Part shown: one piece after another, positions 34,616 through 42,688 of the stretch | Layout of the letters: each line of letters opens with the position of its first letter | How positions within the stretch are numbered: the first letter of the stretch is position 1 | Assembly: GCA_031269595.1 (NCBI GenBank) | Contig: JAISYX010000072.1 | Location: 1-47,078 of the forward strand | Length of the DNA: 47,078 nucleotides | From: Oscillospiraceae bacterium | Lineage (GTDB): Bacteria; Bacillota; Clostridia; Oscillospirales; Acutalibacteraceae | Direction of reading: 5' to 3' | The notes under the pieces: generated by a model | Databases searched by the model: none | What the model saw: only the letters and a program-made list of their open reading frames with translations | What the model was told of the DNA's origin: nothing | Program-made: the position numbers and the translations under genes

Positions 34616-34692
34616 GTAGGGGCAGACCTATGTGTTTGCCCAAAGACGGGCACTTTATGGTGATCTGGGCAGACACATAGGTCTGCCCCTAC
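34616..34692. repeat. R1 element, copy 4 (in the typA leader)
   Basis: GTAGGGGCAGACCTATGTG ... CACATAGGTCTGCCCCTAC. It lies between the typA promoter and start codon. Confidence 0.9.
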
Positions 34693-34753
34693 AGGTTTTT
34701 AGAGATACCCAATTGTAAATTAAATTAAAAGTACCGGAGATGTTGAATTCTAT

Positions 34754-36580
34754 ATGAGTAGCTTACAAAACAGAGAAAACCTGCGTAACATAGCCATTAT
34801 CGCCCACGTTGACCACGGCAAAACAACCTTAGTTGACCAGCTCCTGCGCCAAAGCGGTATATTCCGCACCAACGAAAATGTAGCCGAAAGGGTTATGGAT
34901 TCCAACGATTTAGAGCGTGAGCGTGGAATAACCATACTTGCAAAAAACACATCAGTTATGTACGGCGATATTAAAATTAACATAGTGGATACCCCCGGGC
35001 ACGCCGATTTTGGCGGCGAGGTTGAGCGTATCCTGCTTATGGTGGACGGTGTGCTGCTGCTGGTAGACGCCTTTGAGGGCTGTATGCCCCAGACACGCTT
35101 TGTACTTAAAAAGGCCTTAGGCCTAGGCAAAAAGCCTCTTGTTGTACTTAATAAGGTAGACAGACCAGGCGCACGTCCTGAGGAGGTTGTAGACGAGGTT
35201 TTAGACCTGTTTATTGAGCTGGGCGCAGACGACGAACAGCTGGACTTCCCTGTGGTGTATGCCTCGGCACGTGACGGCTACGCCTCCGATTCTCCAAATG
35301 AGGAGACCACGGACATGGAGGCTCTGTTCCAAATGATAATCCGTGAGGTTCCGCCCCCTGCAGGGGACCTTGATGGTCCTACACAGGTGCTCTTTTCTAA
35401 TATAGATTATGACTCCTTTGTGGGCAGAATAGGCATAGGCCGTGTAGAGAGAGGCAAAATCAAGGTTAACGATACGGTTGCGCTCTGCTCACTTGAGGGC
35501 GGGGTTAAAAATGTTAAGGTCAGCCGCTTGTATCAGTTTGAGGGGCTTAAACGTGCAGAGTGCACAGAGGCCGCTCTGGGGGATATTATAGCTGTCTCCG
35601 GCATAGCAGAGCTTAACATAGGCGAGACAATCTGCTCCCCTGAATGCATAGAGCCCCTCCCCTTTGTCAAGATAGACGAGCCCACTGTCTCCATGATGTT
35701 CATGGTTAACAACTCACCCTTTGCGGGCAGGGAGGGCAAGCTTGTCACCTCCCGTAACATAAGGGAAAGGCTGTTCAAGGAGATAGAAACCAACGTGGCC
35801 ATGCGTGTTGAAGAGACAGACAGCACAGATTCCTTTAAGGTTTTGGGCAGAGGTGAGCTGCACCTCTCTATACTTATTGAGACAATGCGCCGTCAGGGCT
35901 ACGAGTTTGCCGTCTCACGGCCTCAGGTTATTTATAAAACAATAAACGGCGTAAGGCATGAGCCTATAGAGCTGCTGATGATAGAAGTGCCTGAGGAGTA
36001 TGTGGGGGCTGTTATGGAAAAGCTTGGCTCACGCAAGGCTGAGTTCCAGAACATGGATTCAAGAGGCACGGGCATAACGCATTTGGAGTTTAAAATCCCT
36101 GCAAGAGGGCTTATGGGCTACCGCTCCGAGTTTTTAACAGACACCAACGGCAACGGCATAATGAACCATATATTTGACGGTTACGAGCCCTACAAGGGGG
36201 ATATAATCATACGAAATCAGGGCAGCCTTGTTGCCTTTGAGGCGGGAGAAACCACCTCCTACGGCCTGTTTAACGCACAGGATAGAGGCCGCCTGTTTAT
36301 AGGTGCAGGCCTTTCAATTTATGAGGGCATGATAGTGGGCGTCTCGCCAAAAAATGAGGAGGTTGTGGTTAACGTCTGCAAGAAAAAGCACGTTACCAAC
36401 ATGCGTGCCTCCGGCTCAGATGAGGCCTTAAAGCTAACACCGCCCACAATTTTAAGCCTGGAACAGGCTATAGAGTTTATCTCTGACGATGAGCTGGTTG
36501 AGGTAACGCCTAAGAGCATACGTATGAGAAAGATGATGCTGGCTAAGGAGCAGAGGCTTAAGAAGGCGAATAGGAAGTAA
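34754..36580 (+). CDS. typA: Ribosome-associated GTPase TypA/BipA
   Basis: 608 residues. GTPase domain: [10 protein letters not shown] (G1), RGITI (G2), [14 protein letters not shown] (G3), NKVDRPGA (G4) and YASARDG (G5), followed by the EF-G-like domains and the C-terminal domain specific to BipA ([17 protein letters not shown]). It acts in 50S assembly and stress growth. GGAG lies 15 nt before the ATG, longer than usual. The transcript leader contains an R1 hairpin, which could affect expression. Confidence 0.97.
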   Translation: MSSLQNRENLRNIAIIAHVDHGKTTLVDQLLRQSGIFRTNENVAERVMDSNDLERERGITILAKNTSVMYGDIKINIVDTPGHADFGGEVERILLMVDGVLLLVDAFEGCMPQTRFVLKKALGLGKKPLVVLNKVDRPGARPEEVVDEVLDLFIELGADDEQLDFPVVYASARDGYASDSPNEETTDMEALFQMIIREVPPPAGDLDGPTQVLFSNIDYDSFVGRIGIGRVERGKIKVNDTVALCSLEGGVKNVKVSRLYQFEGLKRAECTEAALGDIIAVSGIAELNIGETICSPECIEPLPFVKIDEPTVSMMFMVNNSPFAGREGKLVTSRNIRERLFKEIETNVAMRVEETDSTDSFKVLGRGELHLSILIETMRRQGYEFAVSRPQVIYKTINGVRHEPIELLMIEVPEEYVGAVMEKLGSRKAEFQNMDSRGTGITHLEFKIPARGLMGYRSEFLTDTNGNGIMNHIFDGYEPYKGDIIIRNQGSLVAFEAGETTSYGLFNAQDRGRLFIGAGLSIYEGMIVGVSPKNEEVVVNVCKKKHVTNMRASGSDEALKLTPPTILSLEQAIEFISDDELVEVTPKSIRMRKMMLAKEQRLKKANRK

Positions 36581-36585
36581 ATTTT

Positions 36586-36640
36586 TAATTGATAATGTAT
36601 AATGTATAATTGATGTGATTTGCTGCGCAGATTTTAATAA
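36586..36640 (+). repeat. Heptad array (AATGTAT type) with palindrome, after typA
   Basis: AATTGATAATGTATAATGTATAATTGAT shows a 7-nt period, followed by GTGATTTGCTGCGCAGATTT. Confidence 0.78.
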
Positions 36641-36683
36641 AAGCTACGGCGGTGCGCCAAGTGATTTTGAAACCATAAAAGTT

Positions 36684-36750
36684 GCGTCATTGCGAGCACG
36701 CAGTTTAGCTGCAATAACAGCAAAGCTTGGTGTGCGAAGCAATCCAGCTG
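36684..36750. repeat. R4 half-element (left part)
   Basis: Starts with GCGTCATTGCGAGCACGCAG and reaches GTGCGAAGCAATCCAGC, the midpoint of a full R4, but the right half is absent. Its place is taken by the gene fragment at 36764. Confidence 0.75.
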
Positions 36751-36763
36751 AACTAAGCTTCTG

Positions 36764-36853
36764 TGCGGCTGGCAGCCCGCTGACCCAAAGAATCCCCAAA
36801 AATTCTGCCCCGAATGCGGCGACAGATTTGATGAGAATGATGTGCAGAAGTAA
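36764..36853 (+). pseudogene. 3' fossil of an SPFH-domain (YdjL-like) gene: zinc-ribbon tail only
   Basis: In one frame the 29 codons before TAA read as a Cys4-like ribbon: [20 protein letters not shown], then RFDENDVQK. This is the type of C-terminal tail I recall from clostridial SPFH/virion-core-like proteins, whose last line is often [15 protein letters not shown]. An in-frame TGA at 36749 and R4 sequence replace the rest of the gene. A good terminator remains just after the stop. The family assignment rests on memory of that motif. Confidence 0.55.
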
Positions 36854-36870
36854 ACATTGCTTAGCATAGC

Positions 36871-36902
36871 AAAAGCGCAGGAGATAAAAATCCTGCGCTT
36901 TT
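36871..36902 (+). terminator. Rho-independent terminator after the gene fossil
   Basis: AAAAGCGCAGGA pairs perfectly with TCCTGCGCTTTT around an 8-nt loop, with TTTTTT on the plus side. It now serves typA readthrough. On the minus strand the A-run also gives a U-tract, but no minus gene ends here. Confidence 0.85.
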
Positions 36903-36903
36903 T

Positions 36904-36976
36904 TAAGTTGAAAGTTGAAAATTGAAAGTTGAAAATTAAGGTGAATTTCCACCATTAATTACGAATTACGCATTAA
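36904..36976 (-). repeat. Two heptad arrays at the walJ stop
   Basis: In the walJ direction, TTAATGCGTAATTCGTAATT is followed by GGTGGAAATTCACC and then a TTGAAAG-type array on the opposite strand (AACTTTC units). The two arrays face each other across a short hairpin. Confidence 0.75.
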
Positions 36977-37771
36977 TCAAAACACCATAATCCCCTCATC
37001 GTTTTGCGGGGGGGCGACGCTTAGGGTGAAATCACGCTTTTCTTTAAAGCCGCATTCCAGCAGGGTGCTAAGGGAGGTTTGATATGCCAGAACAGGCATG
37101 TTATTTTCTTGGCTCAAATGCCCCAAAATAAAGCGGGTTGTCCCCGATTTAGCAAGCACAGGCAGCTCCTCTGCGCATTTTATGTTGGAGAGATGCCCCA
37201 CATCTGAGAGGATTCTCCGCTTTAAATAGTATGGATACGCTCCGTTTTGCAGCATACCCACATCGTGGTTGGATTCCAGCACAACTAAATCACAGCCGCA
37301 TAAGCTCTGCCGTATTTCGGCAGTCATGCAGCCTATATCGGTGGCTATGCCTATATTGCGCCCGTCGGAGGTGCTCACCCTAAACCCGCAGCTTGCGGGG
37401 GTGTCGTGAGGGGTTGCAAAGCAGCTTATCTGCATACCGGCGGCCTCGGTTTGGCAGCCGTGCTCTATAGGGATTAGTGCGATTATTTTTTTGCTCAGGC
37501 CGTTTTGCTCCAGTGCCTCAAGAGTGCCTGAGGTAGCCATAACAGCACAGCCGTAGCGTGCGGCAAAAACACCCAAGCCCCTAACGTGGTCTATGTGCTC
37601 GTGGGTTATAAAGATGGTATGTATATCAGCGGGGTTGACATCTATGCTAAACAGAGCCTGTTCAAGGCGTTTTGCGCTAACTCCGGCATCAATTAGAATG
37701 CTTCCGCCGGCGCAGCCAATATAGTATGAATTGCCCTTGCTCCCGCTAAAAAGAGGCGAAAACCTAGCCAT
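36977..37771 (-). CDS. walJ: MBL-fold metallohydrolase, WalJ/YycJ-like
   Basis: 264 residues: SSG-like start FSPLFSGSKGNSYYI, LIDAGVS, the metal motif THEHIDH, ATPHDTPASCGF, ATDIG, ESNHD and RILSDVGHLSN match YycJ/WalJ, an exonuclease-like protein linked in Firmicutes to the WalKR cell-wall regulon and to DNA mutation avoidance. No walRK genes adjoin it here. ATG 37771 (AGG 5 nt upstream) was preferred over the GTG two codons earlier. Confidence 0.9.
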   Translation of the reverse strand: MARFSPLFSGSKGNSYYIGCAGGSILIDAGVSAKRLEQALFSIDVNPADIHTIFITHEHIDHVRGLGVFAARYGCAVMATSGTLEALEQNGLSKKIIALIPIEHGCQTEAAGMQISCFATPHDTPASCGFRVSTSDGRNIGIATDIGCMTAEIRQSLCGCDLVVLESNHDVGMLQNGAYPYYLKRRILSDVGHLSNIKCAEELPVLAKSGTTRFILGHLSQENNMPVLAYQTSLSTLLECGFKEKRDFTLSVAPPQNDEGIMVF

Positions 37772-37811
37772 GAACACCTGTCTTTCTTTAAAGCAAAATT
37801 TGCGAATTTTG

Positions 37812-37862
37812 CAGTGAAAAGTGAAGAGTTGCGGTGGATTTGCTAACGCAAATTTTGATTAA
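37812..37862 (+). repeat. Heptad array (GTGAAAA type) with palindrome variant
   Basis: GCAGTGAAAAGTGAAGAGTTG, then ATTTGCTAACGCAAATTTTG. It precedes R4 copy 2 by about 100 bases. Confidence 0.75.
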
Positions 37863-37964
37863 AAGGATTGTAGAGGAAACCAACTCGTTCACCGCAGACT
37901 TAGCGGAAAAGCTGCAAAGAAAAGTTACAGCGGTGAGCAAAGAACCCATAAGACATTAAAAGCT

Positions 37965-38136
37965 GCGTCATTGCGAGCACACAGCCAAGCTACAATAACA
38001 GTAAAGTGTGGTGTGCGAAGCAATCCAGTGGGACAAGGCCAGACGTTCAAAGTCAGCACAGGGGCTTAGTGCACTGGATTGCTTCGCACACATAGCAACG
38101 GGATAAACTCAAGCTCAGCGGTGCTCGCAATGACGC
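37965..38136. repeat. R4 element, copy 2 (full)
   Basis: GCGTCATTGCGAGCAC ... GTGCTCGCAATGACGC are perfect 16-bp terminal inverted repeats. The inner GGTGTGCGAAGCAATCCAGTG and CACTGGATTGCTTCGCACAC form a second, inner inverted pair. Confidence 0.88.
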
Positions 38137-38252
38137 ACGTCAGCGTTGCGATGGAAAAGTTACATACCTCCCGCTCTTACGCAACCCGCCTAGTCGTCGG
38201 GCAATTGAAAATTGCCCCTAACGTTTTACAGAGACACCCAATTATGTTCTTA

Positions 38253-39539
38253 TCAATTTGCAATAGCAAATGAATCAGGGCTGCTTGTGCTGCGGCTTAT
38301 CTCTGCGCCTATGCCTCGGAACTTCTCAATTATATCCTCATAGCCCCTGTCTATGTGCTTTATATCCTCAATTTCGGTTACTCCGTGAGCCATTATGCCT
38401 GCAATTATCATAGCCGCTCCTGCACGCAGGTCCACAGCCTTAACTCTTGCACCCTCAAGGTGCTCAACGCCCTCAAATATAGCCAAACGGCCGTCTACAG
38501 AGGCTCTCACGCCCATTCTGCGCAGCTCCTCTATATATCTAAAGCGATTTTCCCACACGCTCTCGTTAACTATGCTTGTGCCCTTTGCCACAGTTAGCAC
38601 AGCGGCTATCTGGGGCTGCATATCTGTGGGGAAGCCAGGATGCGGCATGGTTTTAATATTGCACTTGTGCAGCGGCTCTGTGCGCACTATGCGCAGAGAA
38701 TCGTCGTTCTCTTCAATATCTACGCCCATTTCAAGCAGCTTTGCGGTTATGGATTCCAAATGCTTTGGTATTATGTTCTTAATTAGCACATCTCCGCCTG
38801 CACCTGCAACAGCGGCCATGTAAGTGCCCGCCTCAATCTGGTCGGGGATAATGGAATAGCTCACACCTCTAAGGCTCTCGACGCCCCTTATTTTGATAAC
38901 GTCTGTGCCTGCGCCCCTTACATCTGCGCCCATTGTGTTTAGGAAGTTGGCTAAATCAACCACATGAGGCTCTCTTGCGGCGTTTTCGATTATAGTAAGT
39001 CCCGTGGCCTTAACGGCTGCGAGCATTATGTTCATTGTAGCTCCCACGGTTACGGTGTCAAAATAGATAGAGCTGCCTCTAAGCTCGCTTGCTTTAAGGT
39101 CTATCATGCCCTTTTCTATGGGGGAGACCTCCGCACCCAGAGCCTCAAAGCCCTTGAGATGCTGGTCTATGGGACGCACGCCAAAATCACAGCCCCCGGG
39201 CATAGAAACTCTGGCCTTTGAAAACTTGCCCAGCAGAGCACCCAAAAGATAGTATGAGGCTCGCATGTTGCGAACTAAATCATATTCGGCAACGTGGGTT
39301 TTAATGGGAGTTGGGTCTATATCCAGCGTGTGCTTGTTAACCCTTTTAACAACAGCACCCATCTGCCGCAGGATTTCAACAATAATGGTAACATCACTTA
39401 TATTGGGCAGATTCTCAAGCCTGCAAGGGCTGTCGGCCAGAATAACAGCGGGGATTATTGCAACGGCTGCATTTTTTGCGCCTCCTATGGTAACCTCACC
39501 GCAAAGGGGCTTGCCTCCGGTTATAACAAATTTATCCAA
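38253..39539 (-). CDS. murA: UDP-N-acetylglucosamine 1-carboxyvinyltransferase
   Basis: First committed step of peptidoglycan synthesis; target of fosfomycin. 428 residues with IGGAKNAAV (substrate Lys/Asn) and PGGCDFGVRPID near residue 115, keeping the catalytic Cys and so predicted fosfomycin-sensitive. TTG 39539 was chosen because AGAGGTG lies 6 nt upstream; GTG 39548 would sit inside that ribosome site. It uses the UDP-GlcNAc made by GlmU. Firmicutes often have a second MurA, not in view. Confidence 0.95.
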   Translation of the reverse strand: MDKFVITGGKPLCGEVTIGGAKNAAVAIIPAVILADSPCRLENLPNISDVTIIVEILRQMGAVVKRVNKHTLDIDPTPIKTHVAEYDLVRNMRASYYLLGALLGKFSKARVSMPGGCDFGVRPIDQHLKGFEALGAEVSPIEKGMIDLKASELRGSSIYFDTVTVGATMNIMLAAVKATGLTIIENAAREPHVVDLANFLNTMGADVRGAGTDVIKIRGVESLRGVSYSIIPDQIEAGTYMAAVAGAGGDVLIKNIIPKHLESITAKLLEMGVDIEENDDSLRIVRTEPLHKCNIKTMPHPGFPTDMQPQIAAVLTVAKGTSIVNESVWENRFRYIEELRRMGVRASVDGRLAIFEGVEHLEGARVKAVDLRAGAAMIIAGIMAHGVTEIEDIKHIDRGYEDIIEKFRGIGAEISRSTSSPDSFAIAN

Positions 39540-39615
39540 ACGATACACCTCTCAAATTATATCAGTACAACACAGCAAAGCGCAGTGTTAAGTTAAAATT
39601 TTCATGTATAGAATT

Positions 39616-39645
39616 ATTGTACCATAAAATTTGGAATATTAAAAG
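39616..39645 (-). promoter_or_regulatory. Possible murA promoter
   Basis: On the minus strand, TGGTACAAT forms an extended -10 (TACAAT at 39621-39616). The -35, about TTTTAA, is weak. Confidence 0.4.
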
Positions 39646-39707
39646 GCTTTTTAATAAATTTTTATATGTGATTTTAAATTGAACAACTATTTTTACTCGC
39701 TCACTCC

Positions 39708-39785
39708 GTAGGGGCAGACCTGTGTGTCTGCCCAAAGACGGGAATTTTTGCGATAATCAGGGCAGACACATAGGTCTGCCTCTAC
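39708..39785. repeat. R1 element, copy 5
   Basis: GTAGGGGCAGACCTGTGTG ... CACATAGGTCTGCCTCTAC. It carries two substitutions relative to the family and is flanked by ACTCGCTCACTCC. Confidence 0.88.
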
Positions 39786-39843
39786 GGATTTTTTAGAAAT
39801 GCAGATATTTAAAAATTTTTTACATAAACTTCAAAACAAATGT

Positions 39844-39872
39844 TTGCAATTTTTTTCGACCTGTGGTATAAT
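39844..39872 (+). promoter_or_regulatory. Promoter for lexA
   Basis: TTGCAA (39844-39849), a 17-nt spacer and TATAAT (39867-39872), with TG at 39864-39865. Start near 39879. No Firmicute SOS box (CGAACNNNNGTTYG) was seen around it. Confidence 0.8.
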
Positions 39873-39947
39873 ATGTTTGTAAAGTTATGCCCTACAGCAT
39901 TTAAAAATCCGATAAAAACAAAAGTATAAATAAATTGAAAAGAATAA

Positions 39948-40027
39948 GAAAGGTAGAGACGCAGGCACAACGGACGATTTTTAAATAAATTGTTGGTGTG
40001 CGGGCTCTCTAAACACATGGTGTTTAA
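39948..40027 (+). promoter_or_regulatory. SD-stem-AUG-loop leader element, copy B
   Basis: GAAAGG (39948-39953), TAGAGACGCAGGCACA, a T/A-rich apical hairpin (CGATTT/AAATTG), then TGTGCGGGCTCTCTA completing the stem (TAGAG/CTCTA and GCACA/TGTGC). The hairpin AAACAC-ATG-GTGTTT follows, with the lexA start 2 nt later. The ATG in the loop is out of frame with lexA. Confidence 0.75.
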
Positions 40028-40618
40028 ATGGAAAGATTAACCGAAAGTCAGCAAAGAGTATTTGAATATCTAAAGGAACGCTCACAGAGCGGCTTCCCGC
40101 CCTCTGTGCGTGAAATTTGTGCAGAGCTGTCCATTAAATCCACCTCCACGGTGCACCAGCACCTGCGCAAGCTGGAGGAGTTGGGCTACATAGAGCGCGG
40201 CAGCGGCCTCAACCGTGCCATCAAAATAGCCAACGAAGCACCTGTGGTTCAAGTGCCGCTTGTGGGCAGAGTTACAGCGGGCATTCCCATTCTTGCCATA
40301 GAAGAAATTGTGGCCTACATCCCCTTTTCAGGGGAACAACGGCGTGATACTGAGCTTTTTGCCCTGCGTGTGGTGGGCGAAAGCATGATAGAAGCAGGCA
40401 TTCTGGACGGCGATATAATTGTATGTGAAAAAACCGAGACCGCCCAAAACGGCGAGATTGTCGTGGCTATGATAGATGAAGAGGCCACAGTCAAACGCTT
40501 CTACCGTGAGGAAGACCACATCAGACTGCAACCCGAAAATCCGCTTTACGAGCCCATTATCTCCCGTGATGTGAGCATTTTGGGCAAGGTTATATCCTGT
40601 ATCAGATATTATAGTTAG
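40028..40618 (+). CDS. lexA: LexA repressor
   Basis: SOS repressor/autoprotease. 196 residues. The N-terminal winged helix (LTESQQRVFEYLKE, then SIKSTSTVHQHL) is followed by the S24 peptidase domain with cleavage site Ala-Gly in GRVTAGIP, nucleophile Ser in VVGESMIEAGILDGD and Lys in EATVKRFY. Translation starts 2 nt after leader copy B, without a local GGAGG. Lack of a clear SOS box in its promoter is unusual, since lexA normally represses itself. Confidence 0.95.
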   Translation: MERLTESQQRVFEYLKERSQSGFPPSVREICAELSIKSTSTVHQHLRKLEELGYIERGSGLNRAIKIANEAPVVQVPLVGRVTAGIPILAIEEIVAYIPFSGEQRRDTELFALRVVGESMIEAGILDGDIIVCEKTETAQNGEIVVAMIDEEATVKRFYREEDHIRLQPENPLYEPIISRDVSILGKVISCIRYYS

Positions 40619-40643
40619 GTTGGTAGTGATTTAAAAATTACAC

Positions 40644-40721
40644 GAAAGGTAGAGACGCAGGCACAGCAGATAATTTTTAAATAAATTGTTGGTGTGCGGG
40701 CTCTCTAAACACATGGTGTTT
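40644..40721 (+). promoter_or_regulatory. SD-stem-AUG-loop leader element, copy C
   Basis: GAAAGG (40644-40649), TAGAGACGCAGGCACA, an apical hairpin ending AAATTGTTGG, TGTGCGGGCTCTCTA, then AAACAC-ATG-GTGTTT. It is almost identical to copy B 700 bases upstream; most differences fall in the apical segment. Confidence 0.75.
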
Positions 40722-40735
40722 TGGCGTATATTAAT

Positions 40736-42604
40736 ATGAAGGAGCTTGGGCTGGAGCTGCATTTTGCAGAAATTTCACCCATCACCTCCAAATACAACTC
40801 CTATAATGCGGAAGAAACCGTCTCACGCATAGCCTCTGAGCTTATTATGCCCCAAAGGCTCAGGCTTTGCTATGCCATCAGACGCAAGCTTAGGGAGCTG
40901 CTCAGCTCCTCCTACAACGTGCGTGAGCTTATCCCCCCTCAGGTTGTGGAGCTGGCCTCTCTGCCCATACTTGGCACAGCAGAGTATCTAAGCTATCTCA
41001 TCCCATTTTTTGAATGGCTGCAAGACCTGCAAAGGGATAACGAAAACGCCCGTGTGCGCCGTATTGCGGCGGTTAACGACGTCACCGCCCGAATCGGCGG
41101 CGAGGCCGGACGCTTTGTCTCCTCCTTCTCTGCGCTTACAGGGCAGGTGGTCTCTGTGGTGCAAAAGGGCGATGATGTGTACATTTCAAACGTAAACAGT
41201 CTGTGGGGCAAGGCGAGCTTGCACCTAAATTCGGCCGAATTTGAGGGCGAATTGCCCGTGTTCGGCTTTGCAAACTGGATGGAGGCCGATGTAATAACCA
41301 TGCCGGACGGCAGCAGCGGCTATGAATTCCGCCTTACTCTGGATACGGAGTTCTCCTCAGAAGCAGCCCGCCGCCGCATTTTGCAGAACAAAAACTGGGC
41401 GCAGGTCTCCATTCGCACAAGCAAGGTGGATTTTAGCTTTGAGCTTTACAACTATGCGCAAAGGCTCAGCCTCTTTGGCGAGGGGGTTAACACCTGTCTT
41501 TTCGGTTCGCTTATGTCCTTAATTCAAAAGGCGGCCGTGCTGGGTGAGGAGGCTCTAAGCGACTGCGAGCGGGAGCTTTTGCACTTTGCCAAGCTTCTGG
41601 ATTGCTACGATTTGCTCAGGAATCAAAAGCGCAGGCTGTGGCTCAGCGTGCGTGAGGAGCAGCTCATGGAGCTTGTTGAAAACCGCTTTGCCTATCAAAG
41701 AATGCTGGGCACTCTGCGCCGTCTTGCAGACGGCAGCGCAGAGGGCTTGCTTAAAATACTCACAGCCATTGCAGAAAATTACGACTCTGACGAGCCTGAG
41801 AGCAACGCCTTTTATCTGCGTCAGGTCGGCAAGCTGCTCAACCGCTGGATTGCCTTAAGCGGGGAGCTTAGACATTTGGGCAAGGGCATAGTCAAGCTGC
41901 TTGGCGAAAGCTGCACACAAACGGAGCTTGAGAGCAACGTGAGCGGGGTGTTTAAAAAGGCCTCTTCAAGCATTAAGGCGGAGCTTGAGCCCTGTCTTAA
42001 GGAGATGGGCTTTGAGGGCAGCTACCCCAACTATCGCCGTCAAAAGGGCAAGGAGGCGCAGTTTATCACCATAGCCTGCAATCCCCTTTCAGAGGTGCCT
42101 GGAGGCGGATTTTATCGCATGTATTTTTCTATAAAGCTTGCAAAAGATACTCTCGATAGAAAAGGGACTATACTAAATTTGCCCTATACCGAGCTTAATG
42201 CCTCTGATTTTGAGCGCACAGGCCGCCTTTACACCCAAATTGCCGATAAAAATGACGAGGGTGCGGACATAATCCAATACAGCTACTTAAACAACGAATT
42301 TGATGGCGGCGAGAGCTTTGCCAAAGACCTCAAACGCTATTTAGGAGTGGCATTTTCTGCCCTTAACGGCAAGCCTCTGCCCAAGTTTTATGTAAGAAAG
42401 CATCTTGGCAAAAAGCACGCTAAGGCCAACATCCCCGCTCTTATTGCGCTTGTTGTAATGCTGGCGGTGCTGGGCTTTCACCCCCTGTTTTTAGATAAGC
42501 TCCCCGCTAATTTTGTGCCGTTTTTTGAGGCTATAGTGATTATCTGGCTTGTGGGTGCATTTATATTTGTAGCTAAGGATTTGAAGGGGATTTGGAGGAA
42601 GTAG
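40736..42604 (+). CDS. Large unrecognised protein with C-terminal membrane hairpin
   Basis: 622 residues from ATG 40736; a TTG at 40721, at the end of leader copy C, would add five. The long soluble part is rich in Leu, Glu and Arg and probably mostly helical. A second domain near residues 400-560 contains YPNYRRQKGKEAQFITI and PGGGFYRMYF. Two hydrophobic helices at the C-terminus (ALIALVVMLAVLGF and FEAIVIIWLVGAFIF) make it a tail-anchored inner-membrane protein facing the cytosol. It lies directly after lexA, so a DNA-damage role is possible but unproven. Confidence 0.78.
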   Translation: MKELGLELHFAEISPITSKYNSYNAEETVSRIASELIMPQRLRLCYAIRRKLRELLSSSYNVRELIPPQVVELASLPILGTAEYLSYLIPFFEWLQDLQRDNENARVRRIAAVNDVTARIGGEAGRFVSSFSALTGQVVSVVQKGDDVYISNVNSLWGKASLHLNSAEFEGELPVFGFANWMEADVITMPDGSSGYEFRLTLDTEFSSEAARRRILQNKNWAQVSIRTSKVDFSFELYNYAQRLSLFGEGVNTCLFGSLMSLIQKAAVLGEEALSDCERELLHFAKLLDCYDLLRNQKRRLWLSVREEQLMELVENRFAYQRMLGTLRRLADGSAEGLLKILTAIAENYDSDEPESNAFYLRQVGKLLNRWIALSGELRHLGKGIVKLLGESCTQTELESNVSGVFKKASSSIKAELEPCLKEMGFEGSYPNYRRQKGKEAQFITIACNPLSEVPGGGFYRMYFSIKLAKDTLDRKGTILNLPYTELNASDFERTGRLYTQIADKNDEGADIIQYSYLNNEFDGGESFAKDLKRYLGVAFSALNGKPLPKFYVRKHLGKKHAKANIPALIALVVMLAVLGFHPLFLDKLPANFVPFFEAIVIIWLVGAFIFVAKDLKGIWRK

Positions 42605-42688
42605 AGGGATGATTGAATAGGTTTGACTATTTGAGAATACTGTGGCAATATTACATTTAGATTTAAACAATTAAGGGATGCACTATTG

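Noticed and set aside
34739..34756. Tiny frame ATG-TTG-AAT-TCT-ATA-TGA before typA
   Set aside because: Only five codons; it overlaps the typA start by chance spacing, and nothing supports it being translated.
37965..38136. tRNA or other RNA gene in the R4 element
   Set aside because: It is a pair of nested inverted repeats without a cloverleaf, CCA end or anticodon arm. No tRNA or rRNA genes were seen anywhere in the window.
39948..40027. Known riboswitch (c-di-GMP, THF, ZTP, preQ1, c-di-AMP and others) for the six-copy leader
   Set aside because: I compared the conserved blocks with remembered consensus sequences of these classes and found no match; the mixed gene set also argues against one metabolite pathway.
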